This document shows, piece after piece, positions 27,272-35,709 of a DNA stretch of 51,966 bases (position 1 is the first letter of the stretch; each line of letters opens with the position of its first letter). The DNA is from Lachnospiraceae bacterium (lineage in GTDB: Bacteria; Bacillota; Clostridia; Lachnospirales; Lachnospiraceae). The stretch is taken from the NCBI GenBank assembly GCA_024692955.1, contig JAILLW010000047.1:1-51966 (forward strand), written 5' to 3'. A program made the translations under genes and the position numbers. A model generated the notes under the pieces. That model searched no databases. It saw only the letters and a program-made list of their open reading frames with translations, and was not told where the DNA came from.

Positions 27272-27364
27272 AGCCTTTCTCCGGTACTTCAATGTGCTAT
27301 GTCCCGGCTATGAAGTGCTTGAAATCATACAACATGAAAAGATGTACCGATTTTAATCAGTATA

Positions 27365-27392
27365 TTGATAAAAGGCTCAAAAACAATATAAT
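27365..27392 (+). promoter_or_regulatory. Strong promoter of the DHHW/MBOAT pair
   Basis: TTGATA (27365-27370) and a perfect TATAAT (27387-27392) are spaced by 16 bases. The TTG start at 27453 is about 60 bases downstream. The flanking spacer 27272-27452 is AT-rich and holds no ORF that I can support. Confidence 0.65.
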
Positions 27393-27452
27393 AGCATAGG
27401 AGTAGTTAATATTTATATACAGCAATAATTCAAGCAGAAAGAGGATGTTCAG

Positions 27453-28853
27453 TTGAAGTCAAGCAGTGGTGTTATTGTTTTACTTGTGATTGGTATTCTG
27501 TGTTTGAGTACATATTTTTTCAATAAGCCCAGTGAAACATCAGAACTGGAAAACAGGACACTGATGACTTTTGATATGGTGGTGAATAATCCGCCGGAAG
27601 AGGGCAGCATTGTATATAAGGCAACAGCTTCAGAAAGACTTGAAGAGGCTTTAAAGGATCAATTTATCGGGAGAAATTGGATAACCGTTCATTTTTCTGA
27701 TTATACGGCCTTATTAGGTAATGCGTATAATAAAATCTGGCGAGCCGGTTCATCAGTTTTTCATGCGAATGCAAATGAAAAGTTGAATGTTGATGGCCAT
27801 TTAGAAACTAATTATGAACGTTGGCCCGTTTATGGATTGCCAAGGCTTGAAATTTTCCCTTATCAAGATTATTCAATAACCCAAATAGGAACTCTGTATC
27901 GTTTCAACGGGACGGATTATATTTTTGATGGGCCCAGATTTGAGGGACCGGACAGTATACAGGTTCAAGCTCATTCAGATCAGATTGAGCACATACACGA
28001 ATTGTATCCGGAAATAAACTTTTATTCATACTTTGTCAGTTCCTTAAGCAGCACAAAGTGGTTTGATGGACAACTGGGATATGATACTCCGGATTATTTT
28101 GAATTAATTGCGCAATCAATGCCTGAGTATATGAAGGTGAAAAGACTGATATATTCTGATGATCTTGGTTATGAAAACTTGTTTTATAAAACCGATCACC
28201 ATTGGAACTATCATGGTTTTACACAAGGATATGAGGACATATACAGCATGATAGCTGAGGATTATGTGAATACTTCTCCAGTAAAGCAGCCGATGAAAAT
28301 ATGGAATTTTTCAGAGTTGTATGGTGTTGAATACAGAGGAAGTCGTGCTAATAATCTTCAAGATCTATATAATGCTTATGATGAGTTTATTGTGCCGGAA
28401 TATGATTTAGGAAACAGACAATGCTATTCAATAAATCTGGAAACAGGTGAGGAAACACCGGTAACCCTATGCCTTTGGGATACCTATAAAGCCGGAGAGA
28501 TGTCAAAGGCCAGATATTATGATCATTATATTCATTTTTATTGCAGTGCGTTTGATAATGATGGAAATGATCTGAGTAATGAATACTACTTGATTAGAAA
28601 TGAAGGATCAAATACAGGACATAACTTGCTGCTTGTAACTGATTCTACAGGAAGGGCAATAAGAGATGTACTTGGTACACACTTTGATTCCGAGGTTTAT
28701 CTTGATTACAGAAACATGTCATCGGTAAGAGTTGATGAAATCATTGAAAAATATGGCATAGACACAATCGTAATGAACGGTCTGGGAGCTGTATGGACCA
28801 AAAAAGAGTATAGTTTTCATTTTACGGATGGTTTTGGAGATGAGGAGGAATAA
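27453..28853 (+). CDS. DHHW/AlgX-like SGNH-fold protein of glycan acetylation
   Basis: 466 residues, TTG start at 27453 chosen because AGAGG lies eight bases upstream and the ATG between them is out of frame. One N-terminal membrane helix (6-22) is followed by an extracellular domain. The motif 'YKTDHHWNYHGF' (Asp248, His249, His250, Trp251) defines the DHHW family, and 'LLLVTDSTGRAIRD' carries the candidate nucleophile Ser399. The order Asp-x-His before Ser is the same as in AlgX and AlgJ. Such proteins accept acetyl from an AlgI-type MBOAT protein and acetylate a polysaccharide; the MBOAT gene follows after three bases. The gene is visibly more AT-rich than its neighbours, consistent with recent acquisition. 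Confidence 0.85.
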   Translation: MKSSSGVIVLLVIGILCLSTYFFNKPSETSELENRTLMTFDMVVNNPPEEGSIVYKATASERLEEALKDQFIGRNWITVHFSDYTALLGNAYNKIWRAGSSVFHANANEKLNVDGHLETNYERWPVYGLPRLEIFPYQDYSITQIGTLYRFNGTDYIFDGPRFEGPDSIQVQAHSDQIEHIHELYPEINFYSYFVSSLSSTKWFDGQLGYDTPDYFELIAQSMPEYMKVKRLIYSDDLGYENLFYKTDHHWNYHGFTQGYEDIYSMIAEDYVNTSPVKQPMKIWNFSELYGVEYRGSRANNLQDLYNAYDEFIVPEYDLGNRQCYSINLETGEETPVTLCLWDTYKAGEMSKARYYDHYIHFYCSAFDNDGNDLSNEYYLIRNEGSNTGHNLLLVTDSTGRAIRDVLGTHFDSEVYLDYRNMSSVRVDEIIEKYGIDTIVMNGLGAVWTKKEYSFHFTDGFGDEEE

Positions 28854-28856
28854 ATA

Positions 28857-30284
28857 ATGGTGTTTTCGAGTTTAACATTTTTATTTCTATTCCTTCCGGT
28901 TTGTTTACTTACGTATTTTCTGATTCCGGCTAAATATGTATTGGCCAGGAAGTATGTCCTGACAGCGTTTTCGATAGTGTTTTATGCATGCGGCGAGCCG
29001 GTATATGTTTTTTTGATTGCCGCATCTGTTTCAATCACTTATTTCTTGTCGAAGCAAATAGAGAAAAAAAACAAATATGTATTTATATTGGCGCTTATAC
29101 TGATTCTTTTTCCTTTAGGTTTTTTCAAGTATTCGAATTTCGTGATTGACAATATTAATAAGTTTGCACACTTAAACATATCACATATTAGTTTAGTAAT
29201 GCCGATTGGTATATCATTCTATACTTTTCAGATTTTGACTTATGTAATAGACCTTTATAAAGGGCAGGTCCGCAGGCAGAATAATATTGGATTGTTGACT
29301 CTCTACATCTTTTTCTTTCCGCAGCTGATTGCGGGACCTATTGTAAAATATGTTGATATTGAGCAAGCCTTGGGAACATCTAACGAGGATTGGGACAAGA
29401 TAAAAGAAGGTACAAAGCGTTTCCTGGTAGGTTTATCCAAAAAAGTCATTATTGCAAACCAGATTGGGTATATAGTTGATAGCATTACAGGGATGGATTT
29501 TAGCAGGGTTAGTACGCAAACGATGTGGCTGGCATCTATATCGTTTACTATCCAGCTGTACTTTGATTTTTCGGGATATTCTGATATGGCAATAGGGTTG
29601 GGAAAAATTTTTGGATTTGAATTCAAAGAGAATTTTAATTCACCATATCTCTCACTATCGGTTTCAGACTTTTGGAGAAGATGGCACATATCCATGGGTT
29701 CTTTTTTTAGGGAATATATTTATATTCCGCTTGGAGGAAATCGAAAGGGCAAGCTAAGATGGATCATTAACATACTCATAGTATGGGCTGTTACCGGACT
29801 TTGGCACGGAGCCAATTGGAGTTTCGTTGCGTGGGGTCTGTATTATGCATTCTTGCTTATTCTCGAAAAAGTATTCCTTGGAAAAATACTAAAGAATATT
29901 CCGAAGTTCATATCGTGGGTATATACATTTTTCTTGACTATAGTAGGCTGGACCTTGTTTATGTGGGATACAAACAGTCCACGCTATTTGATATCAAGGG
30001 TTTTGAGATTGTTTACTCAGGAAAAAAGTGCTTTTCCTTTTCCCTTTACAGTCTCAATGTTAGAACTTGATGCAAATATAATATATTTATTATTAGGTTT
30101 TATCATTGCTACACCAATAGGAAGTTGGATCGCATCACAGATAAAAAAACTGATGAAACCATGCATAACCAATAGTAACTGGTATTGCTTTGTACATGAT
30201 ATGGTATTTGTATCTCTATTTGTTATATGTATTGTATTCCTTGTAGGAGAAACATTTAACCCTTTCATATATTTTAGATTTTAA
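28857..30284 (+). CDS. MBOAT-family O-acetyltransferase, AlgI-like
   Basis: 475 residues and about eleven hydrophobic helices. The MBOAT motifs are 'DFWRRWHISMGSFFREYIYI' with His277, 'PLGGNRKGKLR', and 'VTGLWHGANWSFVAWG' with His317. The ATG follows a strong GAGGAGG site inside the end of the DHHW gene, which indicates tight coupling. AlgI-type proteins take acetyl from a cytoplasmic donor and pass it across the membrane to the SGNH partner. This is the third MBOAT gene of the window and the one closest to AlgI/PatA. Base composition is low in GC, with many A/T-ending codons, unlike the Dlt-like and phosphonate genes. Confidence 0.9.
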   Translation: MVFSSLTFLFLFLPVCLLTYFLIPAKYVLARKYVLTAFSIVFYACGEPVYVFLIAASVSITYFLSKQIEKKNKYVFILALILILFPLGFFKYSNFVIDNINKFAHLNISHISLVMPIGISFYTFQILTYVIDLYKGQVRRQNNIGLLTLYIFFFPQLIAGPIVKYVDIEQALGTSNEDWDKIKEGTKRFLVGLSKKVIIANQIGYIVDSITGMDFSRVSTQTMWLASISFTIQLYFDFSGYSDMAIGLGKIFGFEFKENFNSPYLSLSVSDFWRRWHISMGSFFREYIYIPLGGNRKGKLRWIINILIVWAVTGLWHGANWSFVAWGLYYAFLLILEKVFLGKILKNIPKFISWVYTFFLTIVGWTLFMWDTNSPRYLISRVLRLFTQEKSAFPFPFTVSMLELDANIIYLLLGFIIATPIGSWIASQIKKLMKPCITNSNWYCFVHDMVFVSLFVICIVFLVGETFNPFIYFRF

Positions 30285-30286
30285 CC

Positions 30287-30332
30287 CCGGATTCCCGGAA
30301 CACATAACTATGAATCCGGTTTTCTGCCGGAT
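30287..30332. terminator. Possible bidirectional terminator between convergent genes
   Basis: The 62-base gap between the convergent stops contains CCGGATTC (30287-30294) pairing with GAATCCGG (30312-30319), and the latter also pairs with CCGGAT (30327-30332) in a six-base stem. The alternative stems are mutually exclusive and no clear T-run follows, so function is uncertain. Confidence 0.3.
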
Positions 30333-30346
30333 AAAATGACGGGACT

Positions 30347-31384
30347 TCAGGTAACAATAAGCGAATAGAGAAGGATACAGGAAAAATACATTCTTCTTCT
30401 CAGCAGAAACAGCAGTCTCGGAGCAAGTGAAGACGGGACTTCTCTGATCGCACTTTGATATGGTTCCTGCATTATGAAATCTGCAAACTCCTTTTTTCGG
30501 ATTCTGAGGCTCTTTTTGTTTTGCGGATTTGAGTAATTATGCTTAAGGCTCCACGTAATTATATTGAATCCACGAAGTAGTATGGCATACCGAAACCGTT
30601 CATCTTTCTTATAGCGGGCAGCAAAGCTTTCATATGAGTGGATTAATCTTCCAAATATATCATCACTGTTCTGAATATAACTGTTCCCGAAGGTAATTGA
30701 TCCGTTCCATTGCCTGTAACAATATAATTCATCGTCAAGGTAAAAGATGCCTTTCGCATTTTCAAACAGTTCTATCCAGAAAACGGTATCCTGAGCACGG
30801 ATAAGTAACTCATCAAATCTCTGATGCAATCGCTCGACCAACTCTCTCCTGACCAGTTTCCCCCATGTAGCACCTACGCTGAGCGCCCCGGCCCTACCGG
30901 AACCGTCCGGATAGAATCTGGTTATTGTACGCAATTCGATAAATTCCCGCTCGTTTGTTATATCTCCCGGAGCAAACGGAAGCAGTGCCTCACTTTTAGC
31001 AGGAATTCCATTTCCTTTGTACCGGCTTAGTGAGAATATTACGATCTCGTAATCATTGTTTTCGGCGGCCGCATTGAGAGCTCTTTCTATCATATTGGGA
31101 GTACACCAGTCATCGCTGTCGGCGAAAGTAACCCATTCCCCCTCAGCCATATCAAGTCCCAGATTACTGGCGGCACCTACTCCGGCATTTTCTTTGTGTA
31201 CTACCCGGAGCCTTGCATCTTCATCAGCCAGTCTGTCCAGGATCTTTCCGCTTTCATCTGTACTTCCGTCATCGACCGCAATGATCTCGAAATCCTGCTC
31301 TGTCTGGGCAAACAGGGAGCAGATGCACTGTTCCAGATATTCATCCACGTTATATACCGGTACGATGATGCTTACCTTTGGCAT
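30347..31384 (-). CDS. Family 2 glycosyltransferase, last gene of the long operon
   Basis: 345 residues. GT-A motifs are 'VSIIVPVYNVDEYLEQCI', 'IAVDDGSTDESG' (36-46) and 'FADSDDW' (87-93). It is a full-length paralogue of the GT2 at 19683-20744, with shared stretches such as 'CICSLFAQTE' and 'AQDTVFWIELFENA'. One oddity: in the usual 'A-R-N' motif, which reads 'SASRNLGL' in the paralogue, this protein has 'GAASNLGL', replacing the Arg. The start ATG at 31384 is 30 bases after the phosphonopyruvate decarboxylase gene and follows a GAGGAGG-like site. It may add the sugar that accepts the phosphonate, which is inference from position only. Confidence 0.86.
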   Translation of the reverse strand: MPKVSIIVPVYNVDEYLEQCICSLFAQTEQDFEIIAVDDGSTDESGKILDRLADEDARLRVVHKENAGVGAASNLGLDMAEGEWVTFADSDDWCTPNMIERALNAAAENNDYEIVIFSLSRYKGNGIPAKSEALLPFAPGDITNEREFIELRTITRFYPDGSGRAGALSVGATWGKLVRRELVERLHQRFDELLIRAQDTVFWIELFENAKGIFYLDDELYCYRQWNGSITFGNSYIQNSDDIFGRLIHSYESFAARYKKDERFRYAILLRGFNIITWSLKHNYSNPQNKKSLRIRKKEFADFIMQEPYQSAIREVPSSLAPRLLFLLRRRMYFSCILLYSLIVT

Positions 31385-31414
31385 ATTATCCTCCTCACAT
31401 GTTACGGTTCTGCT

Positions 31415-32542
31415 TTAGCATACCGGTTCCGACAGATATTCCATAAATCCGAGTTTGTTCTCCAGCGCAGTCGTAGTCGGTCTTCCGAGATCCTCCCGCG
31501 CCCCGATCGAACATTTCACTTCAAGGAGTGACAATCCTTTTCGCTCTTTGGCCAGCCGCAGTTCATGATCCAGCTCATCAAAACCGGAAACCGATGCCGC
31601 ATAGGGATACCCGCAAGCCTTTGCGATTCCCGTCACATCGATACTTCCCGCAACCGTGGGCATTCCTCCCACCGTTTCATGAGATGAATTGTTGATCACA
31701 ATATGAACGAGGTTCTCCGGCGCGTTCGCACCCGTAAGAGCCATCGCTCCCATATGCATCAGCATCGCGCCGTCCCCGTCAATGCACCAGATCTTTTTTT
31801 CCGGTTTTTGAAGAGCCACTCCCAAAGCGATGGAACTCGCGTGTCCCATGGAGCCCACCGTCAGGAAGTCATACCGGTGATCCTGTCCGTTTGCTTCGCG
31901 GATCTCAAAAAGTTCCCTCGATGCCTTTCCGGTGGTGGAAACGACCGGGTCATCCCCGCTTACATTCACGATATGCCGGATGATCTCCTCTCGTGTCATG
32001 GAATTCTCATTTTTATATGTCACATTTTCCTCAAAGGTCAGGGCCCCCTTGCGGATCACGAAGGCGGCATCTTTTCCCTGCCCGAACAACTCCCGGAAAT
32101 GCCGCATTGCCGTTTTTATCTCTTCTTCCGTGGTCTCTTTTCCGATCACAAAGATTTCAATCCCCATATCCTCAAGAAGTTTAATCGTTACTTCTCCCTG
32201 ATAGATATGCTGCGGTTCGTCATGAACACCGGGCTCTCCGCGCCATCCGACGATAAAGAGGACCGGGATCGCATAGACCTTCTCATTCAGCAGACTGGCA
32301 GCCGGATTGATAATGTTTCCCTCCCCGCTGTTCTGCATATAGACCACCGGAACTTTTCCCGTAGCCAGATGATATCCGGCAGCAAGTGCCGCGCAGTTCC
32401 CCTCATTGGCTGCTATGATATGATGCTTCGGATCGATCCCGTATTCATGGATCAGATAATTGCAAAGCGCTTTCAACTGGCTGTCCGGTACCCCTGTATA
32501 GAAGTCCGCCCCGATGATCTTTACCAATGATTCAACTTTCAT
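31415..32542 (-). CDS. aepY: Phosphonopyruvate decarboxylase (TPP-dependent)
   Basis: 375 residues, the expected size. It catalyses decarboxylation of 3-phosphonopyruvate to phosphonoacetaldehyde, the step that makes the energetically unfavourable mutase reaction proceed. The N-terminal domain has 'FYTGVPDSQLKALCNYL' and 'AANEGNCAALAAGYHLATG' with the TPP-activating Glu. The C-terminal TPP-binding motif is 'CIDGDGAMLMHMGAMALTGA' followed by 'VINNSSHETVGGMPT'. These features are characteristic of the AepY/Ppd family. It starts two bases after the alcohol dehydrogenase stop, with GAGGTG upstream. Position beside the mutase fusion and a phosphonoacetaldehyde reductase candidate makes the assignment strong. 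Confidence 0.93.
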   Translation of the reverse strand: MKVESLVKIIGADFYTGVPDSQLKALCNYLIHEYGIDPKHHIIAANEGNCAALAAGYHLATGKVPVVYMQNSGEGNIINPAASLLNEKVYAIPVLFIVGWRGEPGVHDEPQHIYQGEVTIKLLEDMGIEIFVIGKETTEEEIKTAMRHFRELFGQGKDAAFVIRKGALTFEENVTYKNENSMTREEIIRHIVNVSGDDPVVSTTGKASRELFEIREANGQDHRYDFLTVGSMGHASSIALGVALQKPEKKIWCIDGDGAMLMHMGAMALTGANAPENLVHIVINNSSHETVGGMPTVAGSIDVTGIAKACGYPYAASVSGFDELDHELRLAKERKGLSLLEVKCSIGAREDLGRPTTTALENKLGFMEYLSEPVC

Positions 32543-32543
32543 T

Positions 32544-33665
32544 TTATTCGCACCTCAAAATCTTATGATATAGCCGGTCGATCGTATCCCGGTCGAGCCG
32601 GACCGGATGGTTTTTCAACCGGACCGGATTGACGGAAGAAGCAAGCAGCGATATATCTTCTTCCGCTGCCTTTGGGGTCTCAAGTCCCGTTTCCAGAAAT
32701 ATCCTTTCGAAAAGCAGGGCTGCATCCTCTGTCGATCCGCAGTCCATTGCTTCCGCAATCTTCCGGAAAACGAGCCCGAGATGCCTTTCGCCTCGCGGAT
32801 CGATACAAAGATCCGTATTCCTTATCATCCAGGGGAATAACTCCTTCAGGCAGAGAGCTGCCGCATGGCCGTGAGCGATCCCGTAGACCGATGTTAGCTT
32901 ATAGCACATGGCATGCGCGGCCGTCGTCTGCGTGATGTTTATCGCCTGCCCTGCCTCATTCGCGGCGTACAGCATCCCTTCATTCGAAGCATCATCATTT
33001 TTAAGGTATCCTGTCCGGTTCGAAAGAATCCCCCGAATCGCGTTTGCTGAATGTTTCATACTTTCTTCCGTGCTGTTCACAGACCAGAAAGATTCGATCG
33101 CATGGCAGAAAGCATCGAGCATGGTGCTCTTCTTCTGATAGGCCGGAAGGGTCTTCAGCGAGCTCGCATCCATCAGTACCGTATCCGGAATGATGCTTGT
33201 GTCGGATATGGACTGCTTTTCTCCATCAAAATAGATCACCGCATAGCGCGTGGCCTCCGATCCGGTCCCGGCCGTGGTCGGCACTGCCATCATCGGGATC
33301 GTATTCGGCATCGGTCTTTGCTGCAGGTAGTTGATCTCCGGATTCAGTCCCTGATACAATTTGATGCATTTTGCCACATCCAGGGCGGAGCCTCCGCCGA
33401 CAGCAAGGATCGCCTCGCATCCTGTCTCGGAAAACAGCCGGACACCCTTCACCACCGATTCATAAAGAGGGTTTGGTTGGAAGTCGGAAAAGCGGACAAT
33501 CTCAAATCCGGGATGTTTGTCTTCATTTTCCAGAAAGGAAGCGATCTTCAGATATCGAAAGGCATCATCGCATACAAGAAGGATCTTCCGGATCCCGTTC
33601 TTAACGGTCCAGTCCGTAAGTTCCCGATATTCCGGAGAGGCTTTCAGAATCTTTTGTGTATCCAC
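32544..33665 (-). CDS. Iron-type alcohol dehydrogenase, probable phosphonoacetaldehyde reductase
   Basis: 373 residues. Iron-containing ADH features are 'LAVGGGSALDVAKCIKLY' (NAD(P) loop and helix), 'VPTTAGTGSEATRYAV', 'MLDAFCHAIESFWS' and 'GIAHGHAAALCL' with the metal-site His residues. In phosphonate clusters, close relatives such as PhpC reduce phosphonoacetaldehyde to 2-hydroxyethylphosphonate. That reaction is inferred from its place between the mutase and decarboxylase genes. The start is GTG at 33665 with CGGAGGAG upstream, six bases after the preceding stop. No 2-aminoethylphosphonate transaminase is encoded in the window, which favours the hydroxyethyl product. Confidence 0.85.
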   Translation of the reverse strand: MDTQKILKASPEYRELTDWTVKNGIRKILLVCDDAFRYLKIASFLENEDKHPGFEIVRFSDFQPNPLYESVVKGVRLFSETGCEAILAVGGGSALDVAKCIKLYQGLNPEINYLQQRPMPNTIPMMAVPTTAGTGSEATRYAVIYFDGEKQSISDTSIIPDTVLMDASSLKTLPAYQKKSTMLDAFCHAIESFWSVNSTEESMKHSANAIRGILSNRTGYLKNDDASNEGMLYAANEAGQAINITQTTAAHAMCYKLTSVYGIAHGHAAALCLKELFPWMIRNTDLCIDPRGERHLGLVFRKIAEAMDCGSTEDAALLFERIFLETGLETPKAAEEDISLLASSVNPVRLKNHPVRLDRDTIDRLYHKILRCE

Positions 33666-33671
33666 GGTGCT

Positions 33672-35678
33672 TTACTCCTCCGGTATTAAGGTAATAATGT
33701 CCTTTATGGACATACATTTGTCATCGCACTCTTTTGCCCTGTGATTCTCGAGGATTGTCCTTGCCGCATCCTGCATGGCCGGGAATCCGGTCCTGGTCAG
33801 CTGATTCGCATATATGATGATATTTGCCCCCCGTTCCTTAAATTCCTCTTCATATACTGTGTTAAATGAAGTCGGAACCAGAACCACCGGAGTCGTCGGG
33901 TCTTTCTTTCGGAATTCTTCGAGAAACGCAAATATTTCGTCCGGTTCCTTTTTTCTGCTGTGGATCATGATCGCGTCCGCGCCTGCTTCACGAAAGGCAA
34001 ATGCCCTTTTCAGCGCATCATCCAGACCTTTATCCAGGATCAGCGACTCAATACGCGCGCAGATCATAAAGTCTTTTGATTTCTGCGCTTTCTTTCCCGC
34101 CCTGATCTTGGCCGAGAAGTTCTCGATCGTATCCTGAGTCTGTTCCACTTCGGTTCCAAACAGGGAGTTTTTCTTAAGCCCCGTCTTGTCTTCGATGATC
34201 ACCATGGAAACTCCCATTCTTTCCAGTGAGCGGACGGTATATACAAAATGCTCGATAAGTCCCCCCGTGTCTCCGTCAAAAATGATAGGCTTCGTCGTGA
34301 CTTCCATAATGTCATCGATCGTGCGGAATCGACTCGTCATATCTACAAGTTCAATATCCGGTTTTCCTTTCGCGGTAGAGTCACAGAGGCTGGAGATCCA
34401 CATGGCGTCAAACTGATGTGTCCCCCCGTTCTGATAGACCACAGTCTTTTCCACGATCAGTCCGGTGATCCCGCTGTGCGCTTCCATCGCCGTGATCAGG
34501 CCCTTCATCTGCAGAACCTTTTTCAGACGGGCCCTTCTCATATCCGGGAGCGAAAGCTCGGCCCTCGCCCTTGCGTCGAGTTCCCTGTATCTGGAATCCG
34601 CGGCATATGGATACTCGATCAGCCTGCCCCCGTAGGATGAAAGGATGGAAAGTACCTCATCCCTGACGGGTTTCTGAAAGCCTTCTTTCCAGTCATCCCC
34701 GTGAACCACATAATCAGGTTTCAGTTCCGTCAGGATATCCCTGTAGGAAAGGGTCTTCTGATCTGTCACCTTATATACACCGCTGATATTCGCGAACATG
34801 ATCTTTCTCTCTTCCGCGGGAATGAGAGGAAACCGCTTATAGCCTGCGACCGCCTCGTCCGAAAGGATCCCGATGATCAGTTTTCCAAGGCGCTGTGCTT
34901 TTCGGATGATATCGATATGTCCGCCATGTATGATATCCGTGGAAAAGCACATATATACCATCCGAGCCTCTACTTCCTTAAGCCGGGCAGAAACAGTCCC
35001 AAGATCCTCCGGATTGTCGATCTCGGCGCAGAGCAGATCCCGCATGTCACAGGCTGTGATATTGCAGGCGCCGTTGAGTTCATTCAAGGCGTTTTCCGCA
35101 TAGACGCCTGTTTTCCCGGTCTCGCAGAATTCTCCGATCTTCTGAAACCAGCGCTTCCAGTCCTCCCGCTTCAGATGATAGAGTGCCTGCGCCTCCATCG
35201 CATTTTCAAAGAATTCCACGCCGACCTTCAGGACTTTTCCGTCCCGCACCACTGCCTTAAAATCCTTGTCCGGAAGGGGGAGGGTCGATGAAACCGCCAT
35301 ACAGGATCCTTCGCACTCAAGCAGTCTGTCCAGTACTTCATTTTCAAACACAAGGTCGCCGTGCATAAGAAGGATATCATCATCCAGATGCTCTCGCGCG
35401 CACCAGATGCTGTATATATAATTCGTTTCCCGGAACTTCGGATTGTGTACATAGGTAATGGAAAGGGGGAAATCCAGCGAATCACAATAGTCCTCAAGGA
35501 CTTTGTCAAAAAGGCCCGTGGTGATCACTACTTCCGTGATCCCAAGATCCAGAAGCTGCTTCAGCTGCCTTGAGAGGATCGTCTCCCTCGTGCTCACTTC
35601 CGTCATGCATTTCGGGTGTTCGCTGGTCAGAACGCCCATTCGGCTTCCCAATCCGGAATTCAAAATCAATGCTTTCAA
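33672..35678 (-). CDS. aepX: Trifunctional fusion: two nucleotidyltransferases plus phosphoenolpyruvate mutase
   Basis: 668 residues. The TTG start at 35678 is supported by GGAGG eight bases upstream; an earlier in-frame TTG at 35699 lies upstream of that site. Domain 1 (about 1-232) is a LicC/PntC-like sugar-nucleotidyltransferase fold with 'LNSGLGSRM' (6-14), 'HGD' (106-108) and 'EIDNPEDL' (219-226). Domain 2 (about 239-365) is a TagD-like cytidylyltransferase with 'HGGH' (251-254). Domain 3 (about 385-645) is PEP mutase with 'FDGDTGG' (467-473) and the diagnostic 'EDKTGLKKNSLFG' (496-508). The mutase makes phosphonopyruvate from phosphoenolpyruvate. The cytidylyltransferase domains probably activate the final phosphonate as a CMP ester for a LicD-type transferase. 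Which of the two acts on it is not known. Confidence 0.92.
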   Translation of the reverse strand: MKALILNSGLGSRMGVLTSEHPKCMTEVSTRETILSRQLKQLLDLGITEVVITTGLFDKVLEDYCDSLDFPLSITYVHNPKFRETNYIYSIWCAREHLDDDILLMHGDLVFENEVLDRLLECEGSCMAVSSTLPLPDKDFKAVVRDGKVLKVGVEFFENAMEAQALYHLKREDWKRWFQKIGEFCETGKTGVYAENALNELNGACNITACDMRDLLCAEIDNPEDLGTVSARLKEVEARMVYMCFSTDIIHGGHIDIIRKAQRLGKLIIGILSDEAVAGYKRFPLIPAEERKIMFANISGVYKVTDQKTLSYRDILTELKPDYVVHGDDWKEGFQKPVRDEVLSILSSYGGRLIEYPYAADSRYRELDARARAELSLPDMRRARLKKVLQMKGLITAMEAHSGITGLIVEKTVVYQNGGTHQFDAMWISSLCDSTAKGKPDIELVDMTSRFRTIDDIMEVTTKPIIFDGDTGGLIEHFVYTVRSLERMGVSMVIIEDKTGLKKNSLFGTEVEQTQDTIENFSAKIRAGKKAQKSKDFMICARIESLILDKGLDDALKRAFAFREAGADAIMIHSRKKEPDEIFAFLEEFRKKDPTTPVVLVPTSFNTVYEEEFKERGANIIIYANQLTRTGFPAMQDAARTILENHRAKECDDKCMSIKDIITLIPEE

Positions 35679-35686
35679 TGCTTCAA

Positions 35687-35691
35687 CCTCC
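35687..35691 (-). promoter_or_regulatory. Ribosome-binding site that fixes the TTG start of the mutase fusion
   Basis: GGAGG on the minus strand lies eight bases before TTG at 35678. Choosing the earlier TTG at 35699 would place this site inside the coding region, so the downstream TTG is favoured. The protein then starts MKALILNSGLGSRM, the exact beginning of the nucleotidyltransferase fold. Confidence 0.75.
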
Positions 35692-35709
35692 AAATTCAAG
35701 TGTCAGGTT

